A stretch of 64,000 bases of DNA from Acanthaster planci. Lineage: Eukaryota; Echinodermata; Asteroidea; Valvatida; Acanthasteridae. Below are positions 49,175 to 62,114 of the stretch, piece after piece (position 1 is the stretch's first letter; every line of letters starts with the position of its first letter). The notes below the pieces were generated by a model. That model saw nothing but the letters and a program-made list of their open reading frames with translations. It was not told the DNA's origin and searched no databases. The position numbers and the translations under genes are program-made. Location of the stretch: the NCBI RefSeq assembly GCF_001949145.1, contig NW_019091362.1:10047972-10111971 (forward strand). The letters run 5' to 3'.

Positions 49175-49610
49175 AGGAAAGAAAACAACTAAGAACACCC
49201 GTTCTCCCAGAGGATATTGAGTGTGATGACTACGGGCATATTGGACAATTGGCAATCCGCGACAAAAATTCATAGTACAACTAGCTACATCTCATTCCAC
49301 TTCACTGGTCAACGACTGCTGGGCTCCGTATGATTATATGCAGCGGGCGAATGACGAGTAACACTTATACTGGATGAGCGCATCATTTCCATTGGGTGTG
49401 ACTTTTCCAGTTTAGATATGAATACGTATAGGCAATGCACGCAAATAACTTGTATCCAATATTGTTTCTTGTCAGAATATCTGGCGTCATACGGAGCCCA
49501 CAGACTCGCATTAACCTTATTTGTTCGTGTCCTTCTGGAAAATCTTTCTGCGAGTTAAGTGTAGAACCTACTTGTTACATTTACACAATAAAGACAAACT
49601 TGAAGGACAA
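49175..49610 (+). terminator. Kunitz gene 3' UTR and poly(A) signal
   Basis: About 430 bases of non-coding sequence lead to AATAAA at 49587-49592. Cleavage would be expected near 49605-49610. Confidence 0.5.
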
Positions 49611-50017
49611 GCGGTTGACAGGCCATATACAAGCTCGTCTTGGCTTATTCGACCCTCCACACTCTCTATTGAAGCCAAAACATGGCGAGGGCGGATCCAA
49701 AAAGAACTTTTCTGGGAAGTGGGCCCCAAACGTTTTTGGGAGGGGCTTAAAATTTTGGAATGTTTGAACTTAACCATCTACGGCCTATCTGAGCGGAGAC
49801 TGAATTTGTAATCCAATTAAGGAAATGAAATACTGCCCCCAAATCGTCGTTTTCTTAGATTTCAAAAAGTAGGCCTAATATGTCCCGGGGGGGGGGTATG
49901 GCCACCGTGCTGCCCCACAGGATCCAGACTTGAATACCAGTATAAGAAAGCATTTTTCTCGATTCCCTGATTCAGTTTTATGCCAAACGGGACGATAAAC
50001 AGCCATGAGACTGATGC

Positions 50018-50051
50018 CTGCTCTATACACACGTGCGTGTGTATAGAGCAG
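50018..50051. repeat. Perfect 15-bp-arm hairpin
   Basis: ctgctctatacacac, loop gtgc, gtgtgtatagagcag: fully complementary arms. Too short for a typical pre-miRNA and not followed by a T-run; function unknown. Confidence 0.8.
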
Positions 50052-53000
50052 TGTGTATTTGCCTGCAACTGGGGACCCCCTATTGTTCCTCTTTTGTTTG
50101 TACTTCAACTTTTTTAGACAACCACCCATATGTTTTGTACACAGTTGTCAATCGGGGACCGACGAGAAACACATTATCACGTACACCATGTACAGAAATA
50201 AACAATAAATTAATTATGTTAATCAATTAACACTACTACACTGATGTAGCTTCTGTCTGGTACATCCTCTTGTCGTTTCGTTTTCCGCGCTAATGGAAGT
50301 GAAACATTCAAATGTAAGTCATTCAATATAAAATTTTGGGGAGCCAATACGATGTGTAAACATGATTGGCAAGCCTTCAATATTTTTTTAATCGTATGCA
50401 TGAAAGCGAACACCAAACAAAGCACATCAGAGAACAAAAACGTGTGGCTGGCTAATTACATTGGATGTTCCTAGGTGTAATCAAATTTACCAGTCGTGAC
50501 TCTTCTTAACGAACACATCGCTCTGTTGATCGGTGAACCAAAGCTGACAGACATGCAGACCCAAGTTGAAATTCCAAAGGAAAGAGTTCCAGATCTGAAT
50601 ATCACCTGACTGTCCACAAATCTTGTGAGACTGGTCTCTATTTAAATAAGGCCTCACAAATTTTCCAGGTTAAATTTGGACTTTTTAGGACATATTACTG
50701 CTCTCTGGTCGGTTACATGTCACTGCAGTGAGAAATCAGTAATGTCCAATCCATCGCATTCCCGTTGTCAGCCTGGAATATTGGTAACAACTCTTGTTGA
50801 CATTTGGTACGTAAAAATCTCCGAACTGGAAACTTTTTGAACGTGAAATCTCTCTTCCTTTGATAGAGTTGGTATAGTCTTGTGTTCCCCCACCCTTATC
50901 ACCAACACAAGAGGTGCCAAATGCGACAGAAGCATATAGGCCTCATGTACGATGTACATGCACAAGTATAAAGTCTGCCATTTAAACGGTTGCCTGGCGC
51001 TGGCCGCCATGTTGACTCCTACATTTGGGGCGCTCCTAGAAACATTTTTCCGAGGATATTTCTGAACCAATGGGGTTAAGGAGACACTGAAAATATATAA
51101 GTACTTTTTCGTCATGCATTTCAGACTGATGACCAGTTTTCTTTTCTATTTTAACTGAACAAGCAACGAAAGGTTGGCATGTAAAATGCAGGCCTCGCGG
51201 TACACTAGCGTACGTATGACGCCTTGATATGTCACGCTTTCACAATAGCAACGCTTGAGGACACTAGACCTATATCATGGAGCAGCCATCTTGCTTTTTA
51301 CCATTCAAACCAATGTAACCAAACTGATGCTAGAAGGGAAAACAGTCTGTTCCCTTTTATCAATGTGCTAAGTTGTATTACTAGTGCCTATAGGTCTACA
51401 GGGAACAAGACAAAAACGGCAGCATCATGATAAATCTCTACATCCCGTCCTTTGCATTTTGACACTCTGACTTTGGATATACTGTTGGGGCGGTGAAGGC
51501 CTAAGTCGGAGCCTTTTTTTCTAGGTCACAACCGTAGTTTTTGCTGAACAGTATAGTTGACAAAACTATGGTTGGTCGACAGAACAAAACCCAAACAACA
51601 ATTTATGAAATGTGTAATGCTGATTTATCAAAACCCTAAATAATAAATGTTACTGTAAGTACTAAACAAAGAGATTCCTATTTCATAACTGAAGACGCAA
51701 AGTGCACTTTTTGAGGCAAACGTTGCTGAGAACCAAATAAGGTTGGACGTCCTACAATCTTTGACCACCCATTCAAAATGACGGTCAAATATTTGTACAG
51801 TCGTATCACAGGTTCCGGCCGGCCAAAGTCAGGTTGATCTTGTGAAATGTCCATCTTTCGTCATGAAAAAACATGCGCGAAATAGCCTTTGTACCCACTG
51901 TAGAAGGACGTCTCATTGTTACTGAACTTACCAACAGGCCTTCCCGCTAATGTTTGGAGCAGGTGAAAGCCACTCTAGATTAATCCTATTCGGACGCCAT
52001 AACTGTGGGACATTGGCACTGCACTCTAACGCAGTCTCCAGCTTCAAGCGCGCATGCATTTGGCAAATCACGACACCCTATTGGTCGATGAGGCATGTAA
52101 CGCGCGCGTGCTACCCGCCCACAAGTTTTGTGCCACCGTAGTTATGGCTTCTTATTCTGAATGTCAAATCACACTGTGGAGAAACGGCTACGACTTATAT
52201 TGTTCTACCCTACGCATGGAATGACGCGATCCGGAACCGCCACCAGAGAATAAGAGTAAACTACACTGACGTTGAGATGCCAGTTGTAGATGTGAGGTTT
52301 ACACTGCTTAGATGTTTGCATGAATGGCTATAACAGAATTTTAATGGTTAAAACCTAAGTGTAATAATAATTTTAAATAAAGTCTCAGTGTGTCAAGTTT
52401 TAATTGTCTGTTTAAGGTGAATTAACATCATGAAATCAAGCGGTCTTGTTGCATTATAAAGGTTTGTTTAAAAATACAGACAAAAGCAACATGCAGTCAA
52501 TAAAATTGAGGCGATGCGTTGGAGTCATCAAAGTTCTTATGGGGATAAAGTCTCTGTATTATTTCTTGAACGTTTCTCAAGTGATATAGGCCCCTACTTC
52601 AGGGCTTTTATAATGTCTAAGTATTCACGGCACGGTTTTCTCGTCACATTTTGTACTGACGCTTGGAAAAGAATTGCGTGTCATTTCAAACAGTTCTAAA
52701 AAAAGGGATGGCTATAAATATCTCCCCCGCTGGTTATTGTTTATATATAACTATAATCGCCCTTAACAATAGAATTGCACCAAATTATCAGGCTGTACCA
52801 ACGCTAATTATGATGTGCGACGTTTTTTCCCGTACAGTCAACTTTCGTCTGTAGCCTCAACGTTACAGCTTCTCGGTATACAATCCCCAATTCCTGATAT
52901 GAATTTCTGAAAATACTAGGTTGTCATTTTATCATTTTGAATCTAATATGAAGACTGTCTATTGATGCATTTGAAAACAAACTGCGTATTATAAACTGCG

Positions 53001-54573
53001 GGAATCATACAGCCACAAACATTATCTTTTGACGAGTGGTCGCGGTTAACGTCCTGGCATTTGACGGTAAAACAAAAAAACGTTTTTATCTCGGCCGAAC
53101 ATGTTCAAAGGTGACACTTTCCATGTCAAGTGTATATATCTTATCGTTAATTATTCATATTTCCCACTAGTATATTCATTGCATGGCGAGTACCGCAAAT
53201 CAAGGGGTCTCTCGTGGCAGTATGCTTCGGAATAGGCGTATTTGCCGCCGATTGGAATGGGGTCAGTCTTTCATTGGATCTCGCCGCATACTTCCACTGT
53301 CCCACCTCCACCATCAACGGATCATTAATTTATCCACCTTGCAGGGTTGACGGGTGATGTAGGTGCTTGTCACCTAAGTGATCACTTATTTATGTGTTAT
53401 TGATCGGTTCAGATAGCGGCTCCCACGGTGACCAATCTTAAGGGATGTAGGAACAAATCAACAATGAAAGCAGAGCAAAACAAAGCAAATAAACTCCCAC
53501 AATAGATATTTATATGGGTATATCCGACAGGGGGCAGGTAATAAGCTTAGCAACCGCACAGTTTGTTGAGGACTCGTACAATGACAGCGAAGCGGGAGAA
53601 TAGGTCCTAATTTTGAAGAGCATTTCAGACCATCACAGCTTTCCCATTCTCTGTTTCCACTGAATGAAATCTATACAGACCACATGCGGAATTCACTCCA
53701 TTAGATTGAAATGTAAAAAAAACTCAAGCATAAATTCAAGTGAAATCTTGATCTATTTGAGTGATTGAGTTTCACTCGAATTCTTCTCGTCCCTTTGTGG
53801 TTCGAGTCGGAGGAAGTGAATTTTCACTCATTCCGGAGCCCCAGAAAGATGTAGTATCGGCCCGGGTGCTCACCGTGAAGCAATCCAAACGCTCGGCGTC
53901 CGTGTAGCCTATAGTCTTGGTGCTGATGGTACAACTCGTCGCTGATTATGTGTACAAACAGCGGAAGTTGATGATAGGGCAATGGTGGGAATAATATCTT
54001 TACAGACTGCCTGTTCAATTCAGTCTGTAACCATCTGGAATGGAATACTCCATCTGACAGAATTTATTGTATATTCATGAACTTCATGGCACCTTTTTAT
54101 CAATCCCGTTGTGTGCATAGCACCATGGAAAATAGTGTATGCATGTTTCAGTCTGGACTCAAAAGGTATGCATTAATATTGATGTATTGATGTATTATGC
54201 CAATCATTAAATCTTTCAGCCAATACCGCAATTCAACTCATTCAACTGCCGAAACACTTCTGCCCCCCCCGATATTTGAGATTATTCCTAACTAGCAAAC
54301 TCATCAGTGCAGTCAACAAAAATAATAGCAGTCGACTGATTGCGTGAGGAACAAAAACTTTGCCTCGTTACGTCTCTTGTTATCAGCGGTCAGATTTTTC
54401 TGACTATATTGCGAAGTGATACGCAATGAAATTGCATTGAAAATCGAAAAGAGACCACTGGTCAAACTTGATGGAATTTTTAGCTGTAGTTGCTGGATTG
54501 ATCCAGAAACGCCAATGATTCGTAACTATCGCACTCAGTGTACCATACATCGGAATAAAGAGGCTAAAGCATG

Positions 54574-54712
54574 GGGCCTGTTTGTTTCACGCGGATCCGG
54601 ATCGCGATCAGTGATCTGTCGTTAGTTAAGTGACACCAAAACCCGCCTAATGGTTAGCACGAACCGGGTCTGGGAGCACTGATCGCGATCCTGATCCGTT
54701 TGGAACAGGCTC
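54574..54712. repeat. Foldback MITE with GATCGCGATCAGTG arms
   Basis: The left arm, from ggggcctgttt to ggatcgcgatcagtg, is the inverse of the right arm, cactgatcgcgatcc to gttccaa/tggaacaggct. Arms are about 38 bp with several mismatches. Total length about 140 bp; no coding capacity. Confidence 0.65.
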
Positions 54713-56074
54713 ATAAAAATACAGATCCTCTTTGTCCTCTTAACTGTTTTAGAAGAATTGTTCAGTACGAACATTGAAAGATTAAGAAAATCTAACACAA
54801 TATCATAACCAGCACATTTTACTAAGGTCACATTTTTGACAATTTTAGGTGAAATTTAAATAAAATGAAATTTATTTGAAAGAGCGAGCAAGGAAACATA
54901 AAAATGATCATTTCGAAACTCAATGTATACATCATGTAAAGTTAATGAAATGCCCATTATATTGCTTCTCATCAATATAATCGTTTCACAAACTGTTCCA
55001 AATTCCTCGTCCTGTCGGTCACAGGAGAGACAGTGGTAGCCTTTACGATGAGACAATACTACTCTCTGTTGCTTTATTAACGAAACCTGATTGCTTCTGA
55101 AACCTTAATCACAAAGTTAACTGCCTTTATGATTGGGTGTTAGATATTTTACGTTTTTTCAAAGTTGTTTGCCACAACAGTTTTAAACAGATCTACTATA
55201 AACATTGCCTGTAGTGTTTCAAGTCAGCTATAGGAACTGGTTATCAGCTCTGTATTTGTGCACATGTAGTTTAAATTTTGATTTGATTACCGTCGCCCGA
55301 GTTGGTACTCGTCACCCGTCGCAATGGCTTTCTAGCATCGGCAACCAACGTTGGGAATGCAGAACTCTCCTTTCAAGCAACACTCCGTCTTACCAGGTAG
55401 ATATTTGCACAACTTCTGTCCTGCCGGGCAGGTCTTTCGCATATAGTACACGTCCTGTGATTGGATAGGCGGGTAATAATAATTACTGCGACTTCACTGC
55501 ACACACTGGAACAAAGACAATCTGAGATAGTGTGAAATCACAGTTAATGCCCAAAGGCAGTTTTTATGGAGTGTAGCGTGCAGTTGTGTGACTGCCCATA
55601 AGGTTGTTGGTTTTCTTTCATCTATGTTGACTATTCTGTTGTAACATGGGCGTCACAAGGGGGAGGGGACCCTTTCCCTTCCCTGGAAAAATTTGAAAAA
55701 ATAAAAATAAGTGGGAATAGGCAAAAAATGTTGAAAAAGAAACGAATTGGATGAAAATCAAAACTTGCAAGCTTGAAAATACATGCAGCTGACCCCTTGC
55801 ACAGTAGTTGCCTAATCAGCCCTCCCCTTTAGACATTCCCCTAGAAAAGATGTGCTCCCCCCCTAAAAAAACTATGAATGCGTGTTGGGTTTAAAAGACC
55901 ACTTCCATTTTTTGCAGACGTGTCGATCAGCCCAGTATTGATCACACGTAAGAATATCTAATCGAGAGATAAAGGGGCATGTGCACCATCCCACAGTTGC
56001 TGTACCAGCGTAAACTGCGTGGATTTCGCTGGACAACTCGAATCCGAACTTTTGCAAGCGTCGTCATGAATATC

Positions 56075-56199
56075 TCACATTCCTACCTCGGGTTCAAGCA
56101 ACGGGTCAATCACTTTCCGCCAATCATCCAAGGTCCACGTCAGCGAAAAGTCCACTCGCACACCATTGACGAAAACGGTGGGCGTGCCAGAAACCGTCA
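56075..56199 (-). CDS. DsbA-like paralogue 1 exon 5 (stop codon)
   Basis: The acceptor is TACAAAG, phase 1; it lacks a strong pyrimidine tract but aligns with that of paralogue 2. It encodes TVSGTPTVFVNGVRVDF then WTLDDWRKVIDPLL, ending EPEVGM and TGA (56077-56075). Confidence 0.82.
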
Positions 56200-59100
56200 C
56201 TTTGTACAACAAGGATTTACATGTAATTAGTGATGGTGATGACAAAAAAAATCATACTAAGTACTGATTGTGCATCACTCACAGGAAAGAAGAACATTGT
56301 TGATGACAGTACACATAACTGGCCATGAGAGGGGACAAGATTGCAACAAGGGACGAAGGTAAGCCTAGGCGGTTGTGAGAGACGGCAAACAGAATGCCAC
56401 ATATGATGAGCAGGTCTCATCTGTTGGTCGGAGAACGTTGCGGTCAGGTTGAAGATATGGGAACTTGGAAGAGAAACACCCCACCCATCCCGTTCATTAT
56501 GTTCCCCCTGTGTAGTGTTCTCTTCCCCCCCCCCAGCAGCCATCCGGAACACATGACAAGTAATATGCGTCAAGGCAAGGGCCACAATAATCCAGGGATG
56601 GGACGAGACCATAGAGCTTTTTATGTATAGGTGTATGGACGAGACACAATACAATCGTTGGCAGATCTTATATTCTGCTTATTATACCAATACATCTGTT
56701 TACGTTTACGATTAAAATTTGGGAATTAATCAAAAAGAGATGGGTTTTTCTTGACCATCTCACAGCCGACCAGCATGAAGAATTCGCCCCAAGATCTTGG
56801 CTCTCCAAGGTCCAATATTTTGGAAACTTAGCAAGCAGGCATTAATTATGAATATATACACTATTTAAAATGTCCTTGCATTGCTTAGCATTCTTGGCAG
56901 CACATTCGCCAATAATTGATATACTGCATTTCAAAAAGTAAAGCCAAAGAGATGCGATCTTCCCTGACAGTGTCCGAAAGTCTGGAGAATGTTTTATGAA
57001 CGGCTAAATTTTTGTCAACCAACGGTCAATTGAGCCTAGCAACCTATCCTGGGATCGCGCAAGATGAACCGGACGTGGTTGATACTTAGTGGGAGTTCTC
57101 TGAACTTTATCCCAAAGCATTTCTTACCACAAAAGGGCACAGTTAAAAAAAAATGAATTCCGGAGCTTACTAGAGCAGGCGTATTTCCACATGACTATCT
57201 CCTCCTCCCTGGACGGATCTGAATCCTTGAAGTGAGTCAGGATATCGGACATGGAAATGCCAGTAGCTGAGGAGATGTCCTTGGCCAACATCCTAAAGAA
57301 GTGAAAGACTTTATTCAAGTGTTGCAGCAGTGGCGTAGCTGGGATTTTACTAGTGGGGGACACTAAAGGGCACCAGCATCGTATGAGGGCACCAACTCTA
57401 ATTGGTGTGGTTTTTGTGGGCAAGTTTTTGTTAGCTTTGTTCAATATCCATTCATCCTTTTTTTTTCGTGGGGGGAGGGGGGGACTGGGAATTTGGGGGG
57501 GGACGTGCCCCCGCCTCCCCCCTCCCGTCGCTACGCCGCTGTGTTGCAGGTAGAACACGTTTGAGATGTTACGACTAAGTCGAGTACTTGAGGCTGAGGC
57601 TATGTCCAAATTCATCCTATTCGACAACCGACCACGGTTAATGAAAAAGGTCTTTCTTGTAAAATTCCACTGCAGGAACTTGCCGCTAGCATTATTTTCG
57701 TATTGTGTGATACATGTACCACGTGAATGAGCAGGGCTTACTAGCGTCGGTGGCACGCGTCAAGCGATTGTAACTTACCCCGAAATAAAACAGCTTTAAT
57801 GCTAAAATTTTGGGTAGGCCTAGACGATTAAATACTCTTCCTTTGAACGTTTTAACCTATCCACTGGGTCTATTTCCCCACCAGCCAGCTTGGCCGACCT
57901 CCGACACTCATTTATGCAGACTCCTTTATCTACCCGATACATTTCTCTTGCATATCTTTTCTCTCTCCTTTGTGCATTTGTACAGAATGTGAGATGATTA
58001 CCCAAACAACCAATGAGTGACGCAGACGATACCGCTTGTGGCACGCAGGGTACTAGTCTGCCATAAGTGCCATTAATCTTCTACTATCACCACAACCACA
58101 ACCATCGTCACTATCATTTATCTACAAGTGCCGTTTTATAGAACACAGCGGTTTTGGTCACATTCCAAAAATTCATAAGGTTAAAATGACTTTGAATGGT
58201 ACAAATTAAAAGGAGAAATCTCAAACAGAAACTAACACATCGATTTCCGACTGGGTGAGATTCAAGGTGGCGCCATTGTAGTACTTGCTCTGGTGTTCGA
58301 AGATGTAGTCGAACCACGGGTAGGCTGCTGCTTCTCTCAAAAGCCGAAGAATGTATGATGCCTGCCGAAATACAAAGTCATCTGAGCATGTAATGTGGGT
58401 CAAACAGGTTCTTCATCCCATAACAAAATAATTAACCTTGTTCACACAACAAAAAGCCACCTGTCAGTGTAATTTTTAAGATTTAAGTTTTATTTGTTAC
58501 AAAACCGAATGTGTGATGAACTCTAAGTAGGAACAAAATAACTAACTATAGCAAATCAATGGACCAACCAACCGGCCACATTTTTTAAATGCATTTATAT
58601 TCAAAACCAAAATCGGACATAACTACACCACTTCTGCAACAAACCAAATGGGAACACAGGGCAAAAAACCAAATCAACTCCGCTATTTGCGTCAATTTTT
58701 CTTTACATAAAGTTACCTGAGCAGCTGGGAATGCTGCACGGTGAAATGGCAGAGGAAAGAGGATTGCTTCGAAGGATAGCACTGAGATCGACGCGTTGCT
58801 GTAGAATGCAGCGACCTGTTAAATTGAACCGAAACTTAAATGCATGTCCGCCCATCAGAATGATATTGATAAATTTTTGATCACACTGTAAACAGTCTGT
58901 CTCAGAGATTTTGATAAATGCAAGGATCGAAACGTTTAATTGAACTTCTCTGAATGCCGGTAGATACTGTGTTTACGGATGTCTATAACTTCTGGTTCAA
59001 AATCTTCTGAGTGGGAAATGAGCAATAAATTTACATCCCTTTTCTTCTTTTCTTGTAACCCTTGCCTCAGGTGGCCAATGAAAGACTTTGTGTCGGGAGA

Positions 59101-59809
59101 TTTGGAGACTACACATAGGCCTGCTGGTGGGTAACTACATGGTAAATTTCTACTAGTGTGCTGGGGATGCACACATTTTGTCAAGGATGTATCGAAAGCC
59201 ACTGAACCATAGTGCGGCTTACACGTACATGTTGGTTGTGCACATTTCAAAATTTCCATGGGGGTGGGGAGACCAGGGGCACGGACCTCGAATGACTGCA
59301 GAGAAAGTCCTTGTATTGGGTGGCCCTTTTAACTGGAGGAATACCACTACCTGGGTTGGAGGGGACATGTTTTTGAGGAGAGGGAGAATATATAAATGCG
59401 GCGAGTATCGTTGTTGTTGTTGAAAGTTCAGCTACCTGGATAAAGGCAAAATCTTGGAACTCTAGTTTGGATTGCCGGTGGTTCATCGGGCCATCCAATT
59501 GAAGTTGTCTCTTTGTCAAAGTGTCAAAAGTCAAAATACCGTATGAAGAAGTTTTTCCGGTACTCAGATGCCTATGAGTACATGGTAAATGAATAAACTT
59601 ACCTTCTGAAATGTAGGCCACGCTTGCTTACAGTCCGGGCAACTCAGGTCGATGAACGCCTTGAATTCCACCGGTGCGTTGCAATTATTGCTGTACGGGT
59701 AGACGAATCCCCTCGGCGGTCGGTGGGGTATGGGGTTTTGCCCGACACTGCTCCCAACTCGACCCAACACCACCACTGCCGCTAACAGCACCACCACCGC
59801 GTACTTCAT
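56075..59809 (-). CDS. Secreted DsbA-like thioredoxin-fold protein, paralogue 1
   Basis: Five exons join to 225 aa. Residues 1 to about 22 are a signal peptide (MKYAVVVLLAAVVVLG). FKAFIDLSCPDCKQAWPTF (about 49-67) is the thioredoxin-fold strand plus CxxC active site (Cys57-Pro-Asp-Cys60). FPLPFH follows at about 89-94, then a helical insert (residues 103-180) with FEHQSKYYN, MWKYAC at 178-183, and the cis-Pro loop SGTPTVFVNG (188-197), ending WTLDDWRKVIDPLLEPE. This order matches the DsbA-like family related to plant thioredoxin-superfamily proteins with CPDS and FPLPYH motifs. Those often lack the second Cys; here both are present, so thiol-disulfide redox activity in the secretory pathway is plausible but unproven. 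Sequons NAS (76) and NLT (136) fit a secreted protein. A tandem paralogue lies upstream. Confidence 0.8.
57171..57292 (-). CDS. DsbA-like paralogue 1 exon 4
   Basis: 122 bases, phase 2-1, acceptor TTTAG, donor GTAAGC. It encodes MLAKDISSATG then REEEIVMWKYACS; 32 of 40 full codons give the same residue as in paralogue 2 by my count. Confidence 0.85.
57320..57549. mobile_element. hAT-type MITE in a DsbA-like gene intron
   Basis: An 8-bp direct repeat TGTTGCAG (57320-57327, 57542-57549) flanks a 214-bp element. Its ends are CAGTGGCGTAGC and the inverse of CAGCGGCGTAGC (11 of 12 match). Eight-base target duplications and short ends starting CAG are typical of hAT elements. It sits between exons 3 and 4, only about 30 bp upstream of the exon 4 acceptor. 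Confidence 0.75.
58237..58361 (-). CDS. DsbA-like paralogue 1 exon 3
   Basis: 125 bases, phase 0-2, acceptor CGGCAG, donor GTTAGT. The donor is fixed by alignment with paralogue 2, where only this GT is conserved. It encodes WFDYIFEHQSKYYN. Confidence 0.82.
58717..58815 (-). CDS. DsbA-like paralogue 1 exon 2
   Basis: 99 bases, phase 0-0, acceptor TAACAG, donor GTAACT. It encodes ILFPLPFHRAAFPAAQ, matched by the corresponding exon of paralogue 2 at the window end. Confidence 0.82.
59603..59809 (-). CDS. DsbA-like paralogue 1 exon 1 (signal peptide, CPDC)
   Basis: ATG at 59809-59807, 69 codons, donor GTAAGT, phase 0. It encodes the signal peptide, a Pro-rich segment (NPIPHRPPRGF) and the active-site CPDC. 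The start gives a clean signal peptide directly. A TATATCC-like stretch lies about 30 bases upstream. Confidence 0.85.
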
Positions 59810-61995
59810 GGTTTGCCTGACTTGTTTGCTGTGAGGATATAAACGTTTGGCGCAGAGGTATGCTAGCAGACCTACAACTGTTGCTACAAGCGCACCTGAT
59901 CACAAGACTTGATCAAACATCAGGTGATAAGATAAGTATCATAAGGATGGCCCAACGGTTCCCTCTTTCACCAAACTCTGGAGTCACGGGTTGAGTGTTA
60001 AGTGTCACTGAACTTGAAACTGTGATATTGCCTGCCTGGAGCATAGGCCCTACTGGATAACTCGTCTTGTTCTGTCCACAAATCAGAATTCTGATCATGT
60101 TCAAAAAGCATTAGTCTGGGACCTGGATCAGTGCACTTACAGATACATTGGGCGCACAGGCCAACACAGGCTGCCTCCGAAGCACGAGGTTTGGTTTGAG
60201 GTTGAAAATTAGACTAAATTTTATATGCCCCTTAAGCACTCGTTGAACTGAACAACCATAAAGCGTCAACACATCCTGGGTGTGATGAAACATTTTCTGC
60301 CACATAAAGGATTTTGATATGATCACGTGTCGTGGAAACATGCGTAGACCAAAGGAAGAACAGCATTTGCAAAGGATGTGTTAATCGAATAACGTACCGA
60401 ATCCCCCTGCCCCACAAAACATCTATGAGGGTTAAGCATGCCCATACATGTGATGTTTTGTTTGTCACCCTCAGAAAGTGGAGGATGTTGGGCCATCAAT
60501 GCCCTGGTCAAAACAGAAGTATGGAGGTAAATCTTGGGAGTTTTACCCTTGATAAAACTTTCGGGACAAGTTAATGATCACAGCCCCGAACCAGCAAATG
60601 TAGGCTTCGTCATCAGATTCGGTCTGGGCCGTGTAGCTCGAGATTAACCAAGTACAGGGGCCTTGGGTGTTCAGGTGCATTACCTGGTACCGTGACACGG
60701 GAGTCCGCGAGGCGCGTGAATTAATCCGCTATTTATATCTGTATTAGATTGCGTAATGAGAGGAAAGAGGTGGAAGCATTTTTATTCAACTGACATAATT
60801 TTGAAGATGATACTGGAAACCGCAATAAAATTGAAGGGAGCAGGCCAGTTGGGGTATTTATCATTGTTGGCCAATACAGTAGCATAATGTCTGCAGCCTC
60901 AACCGGAACGTGGCCGCGATTTGGAAAATAGTCCAAATAATGTAACTGCATGTAACCCTTGCTAGCCCCCTGTATGCAATGAACAAATATTAGACTACCT
61001 TCGTGAAAATCGATATGCGTTGGCAAATTATTGTGTGATTTTAGGGTGTGGTTCGGAAAACTGCTCCAAAACCCTGGTTACTGGCCGTGTTTATGTACCA
61101 ATAAGGTGGGTAGTGATCGCCTGCGTATACACGCCATGTGAAGCATGGAAACCTATAACCGTTTAAGTATCAAAAAACGGAAAAATGTTGGAATTTGCCT
61201 AGGCCTACCAAGTAAAAGTTTATTTCATGAATGACTTGCCGTGTTTCGAACAATCGGAATTAAACAAGATAATATCCATGGGCAAAAAAGGAGGACTTTG
61301 GTGCTGGTTCTGCAAAAGATGTAACTTGTGAGGTATACGTACTAGACATGAGCTCAGTGAAGTTTATCTGAGTGTAATTTTTGGCCCGTTTCTATCTTGT
61401 AAACCGCACACGTAACTTGCGCATCACGGGCCCCTTAACAATGAATGCCTCTCAAACTTTCCGAAGGTCCGAAAGTCAGAGCTCCCTACGCCGCACGGTC
61501 AGCGGCACGTTGGTGGCGGATACATAGGGATTGAAATCACATTTCAAACTTGAAAGAAATGAACTTGCACGTTTCGAACTCAATGAGATGTTTTATTCGT
61601 ATTTAGGAACATGGTAGATTTTACCTTGCCAATTTCGATTTCCAGACGCAAAGGGTGAATTGAAAACACAGCTCTTGAGTAATTCTCACACAGTATTCTT
61701 GACTTATGCACGCCTGAGCAAAAGTGGGGTAAAATCCAAGATGGCAGTCGCGGTATTATGACACCGACTGAACACAACGGACACATTTATGTAACAATTA
61801 GAACTCAAACAGTACTGTTCAGCCACGATTTGTCTTATTATAAAAAAGTGTACTGTGATTACAGTCATGGTGTCTACGTGTCCTATAATCATTAGATGCC
61901 GTGTTATCTTATATGGCTGGTGATTTCGTGAAAGATGCGTTTTCTTGACCATCGTAAAATTAGCCTTGAACTGCTCGCGCACGACGACCTCATGC
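59810..61995. other. Intergenic region between the two DsbA-like genes
   Basis: About 2.2 kb holding the promoter of paralogue 1 and the 3' UTR of paralogue 2. TTTATT at 61592-61597 is AATAAA on the minus strand, about 400 bases past the stop of paralogue 2, a plausible poly(A) signal. No exon recognised. Confidence 0.5.
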
Positions 61996-62114
61996 CTATA
62001 TTTCGGGTTCGAGCAGTGGGTCGATGACTCGTCTCCAATCGTCCAGGGTCCACGATGTCCAAAAGTCTACCCTGACGCCATTGATGAAAACAAAGGGTGT
62101 GCCGGAAACTGTTC
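61996..62114 (-). CDS. DsbA-like paralogue 2 exon 5 (stop codon)
   Basis: Acceptor ATCCAAG, phase 1; 119 bases to TAG. It encodes TVSGTPFVFINGV through DPLLEPEI, two residues shorter at the end than paralogue 1. Confidence 0.84.

Larger units (their letters stand above)
49611..56074. other. Intergenic region between Kunitz and DsbA-like genes
   Basis: No convincing coding exon. It includes a perfect 34-bp hairpin (50018-50051), a foldback (54574-54712), a weak inverted repeat built on gccataact (about 51998-52148), and a minus-strand open stretch at 53824-54018 with slight resemblance to a DsbA-like exon. The 3' UTR of the gene at 56075 would extend into the right end. Confidence 0.55.

Noticed and set aside
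57124-57756. 210-codon minus-strand open frame
   Set aside because: It is exon 4 of the DsbA-like gene read through both splice sites and the hAT-type MITE; the Pro/Lys-rich part comes from the MITE.
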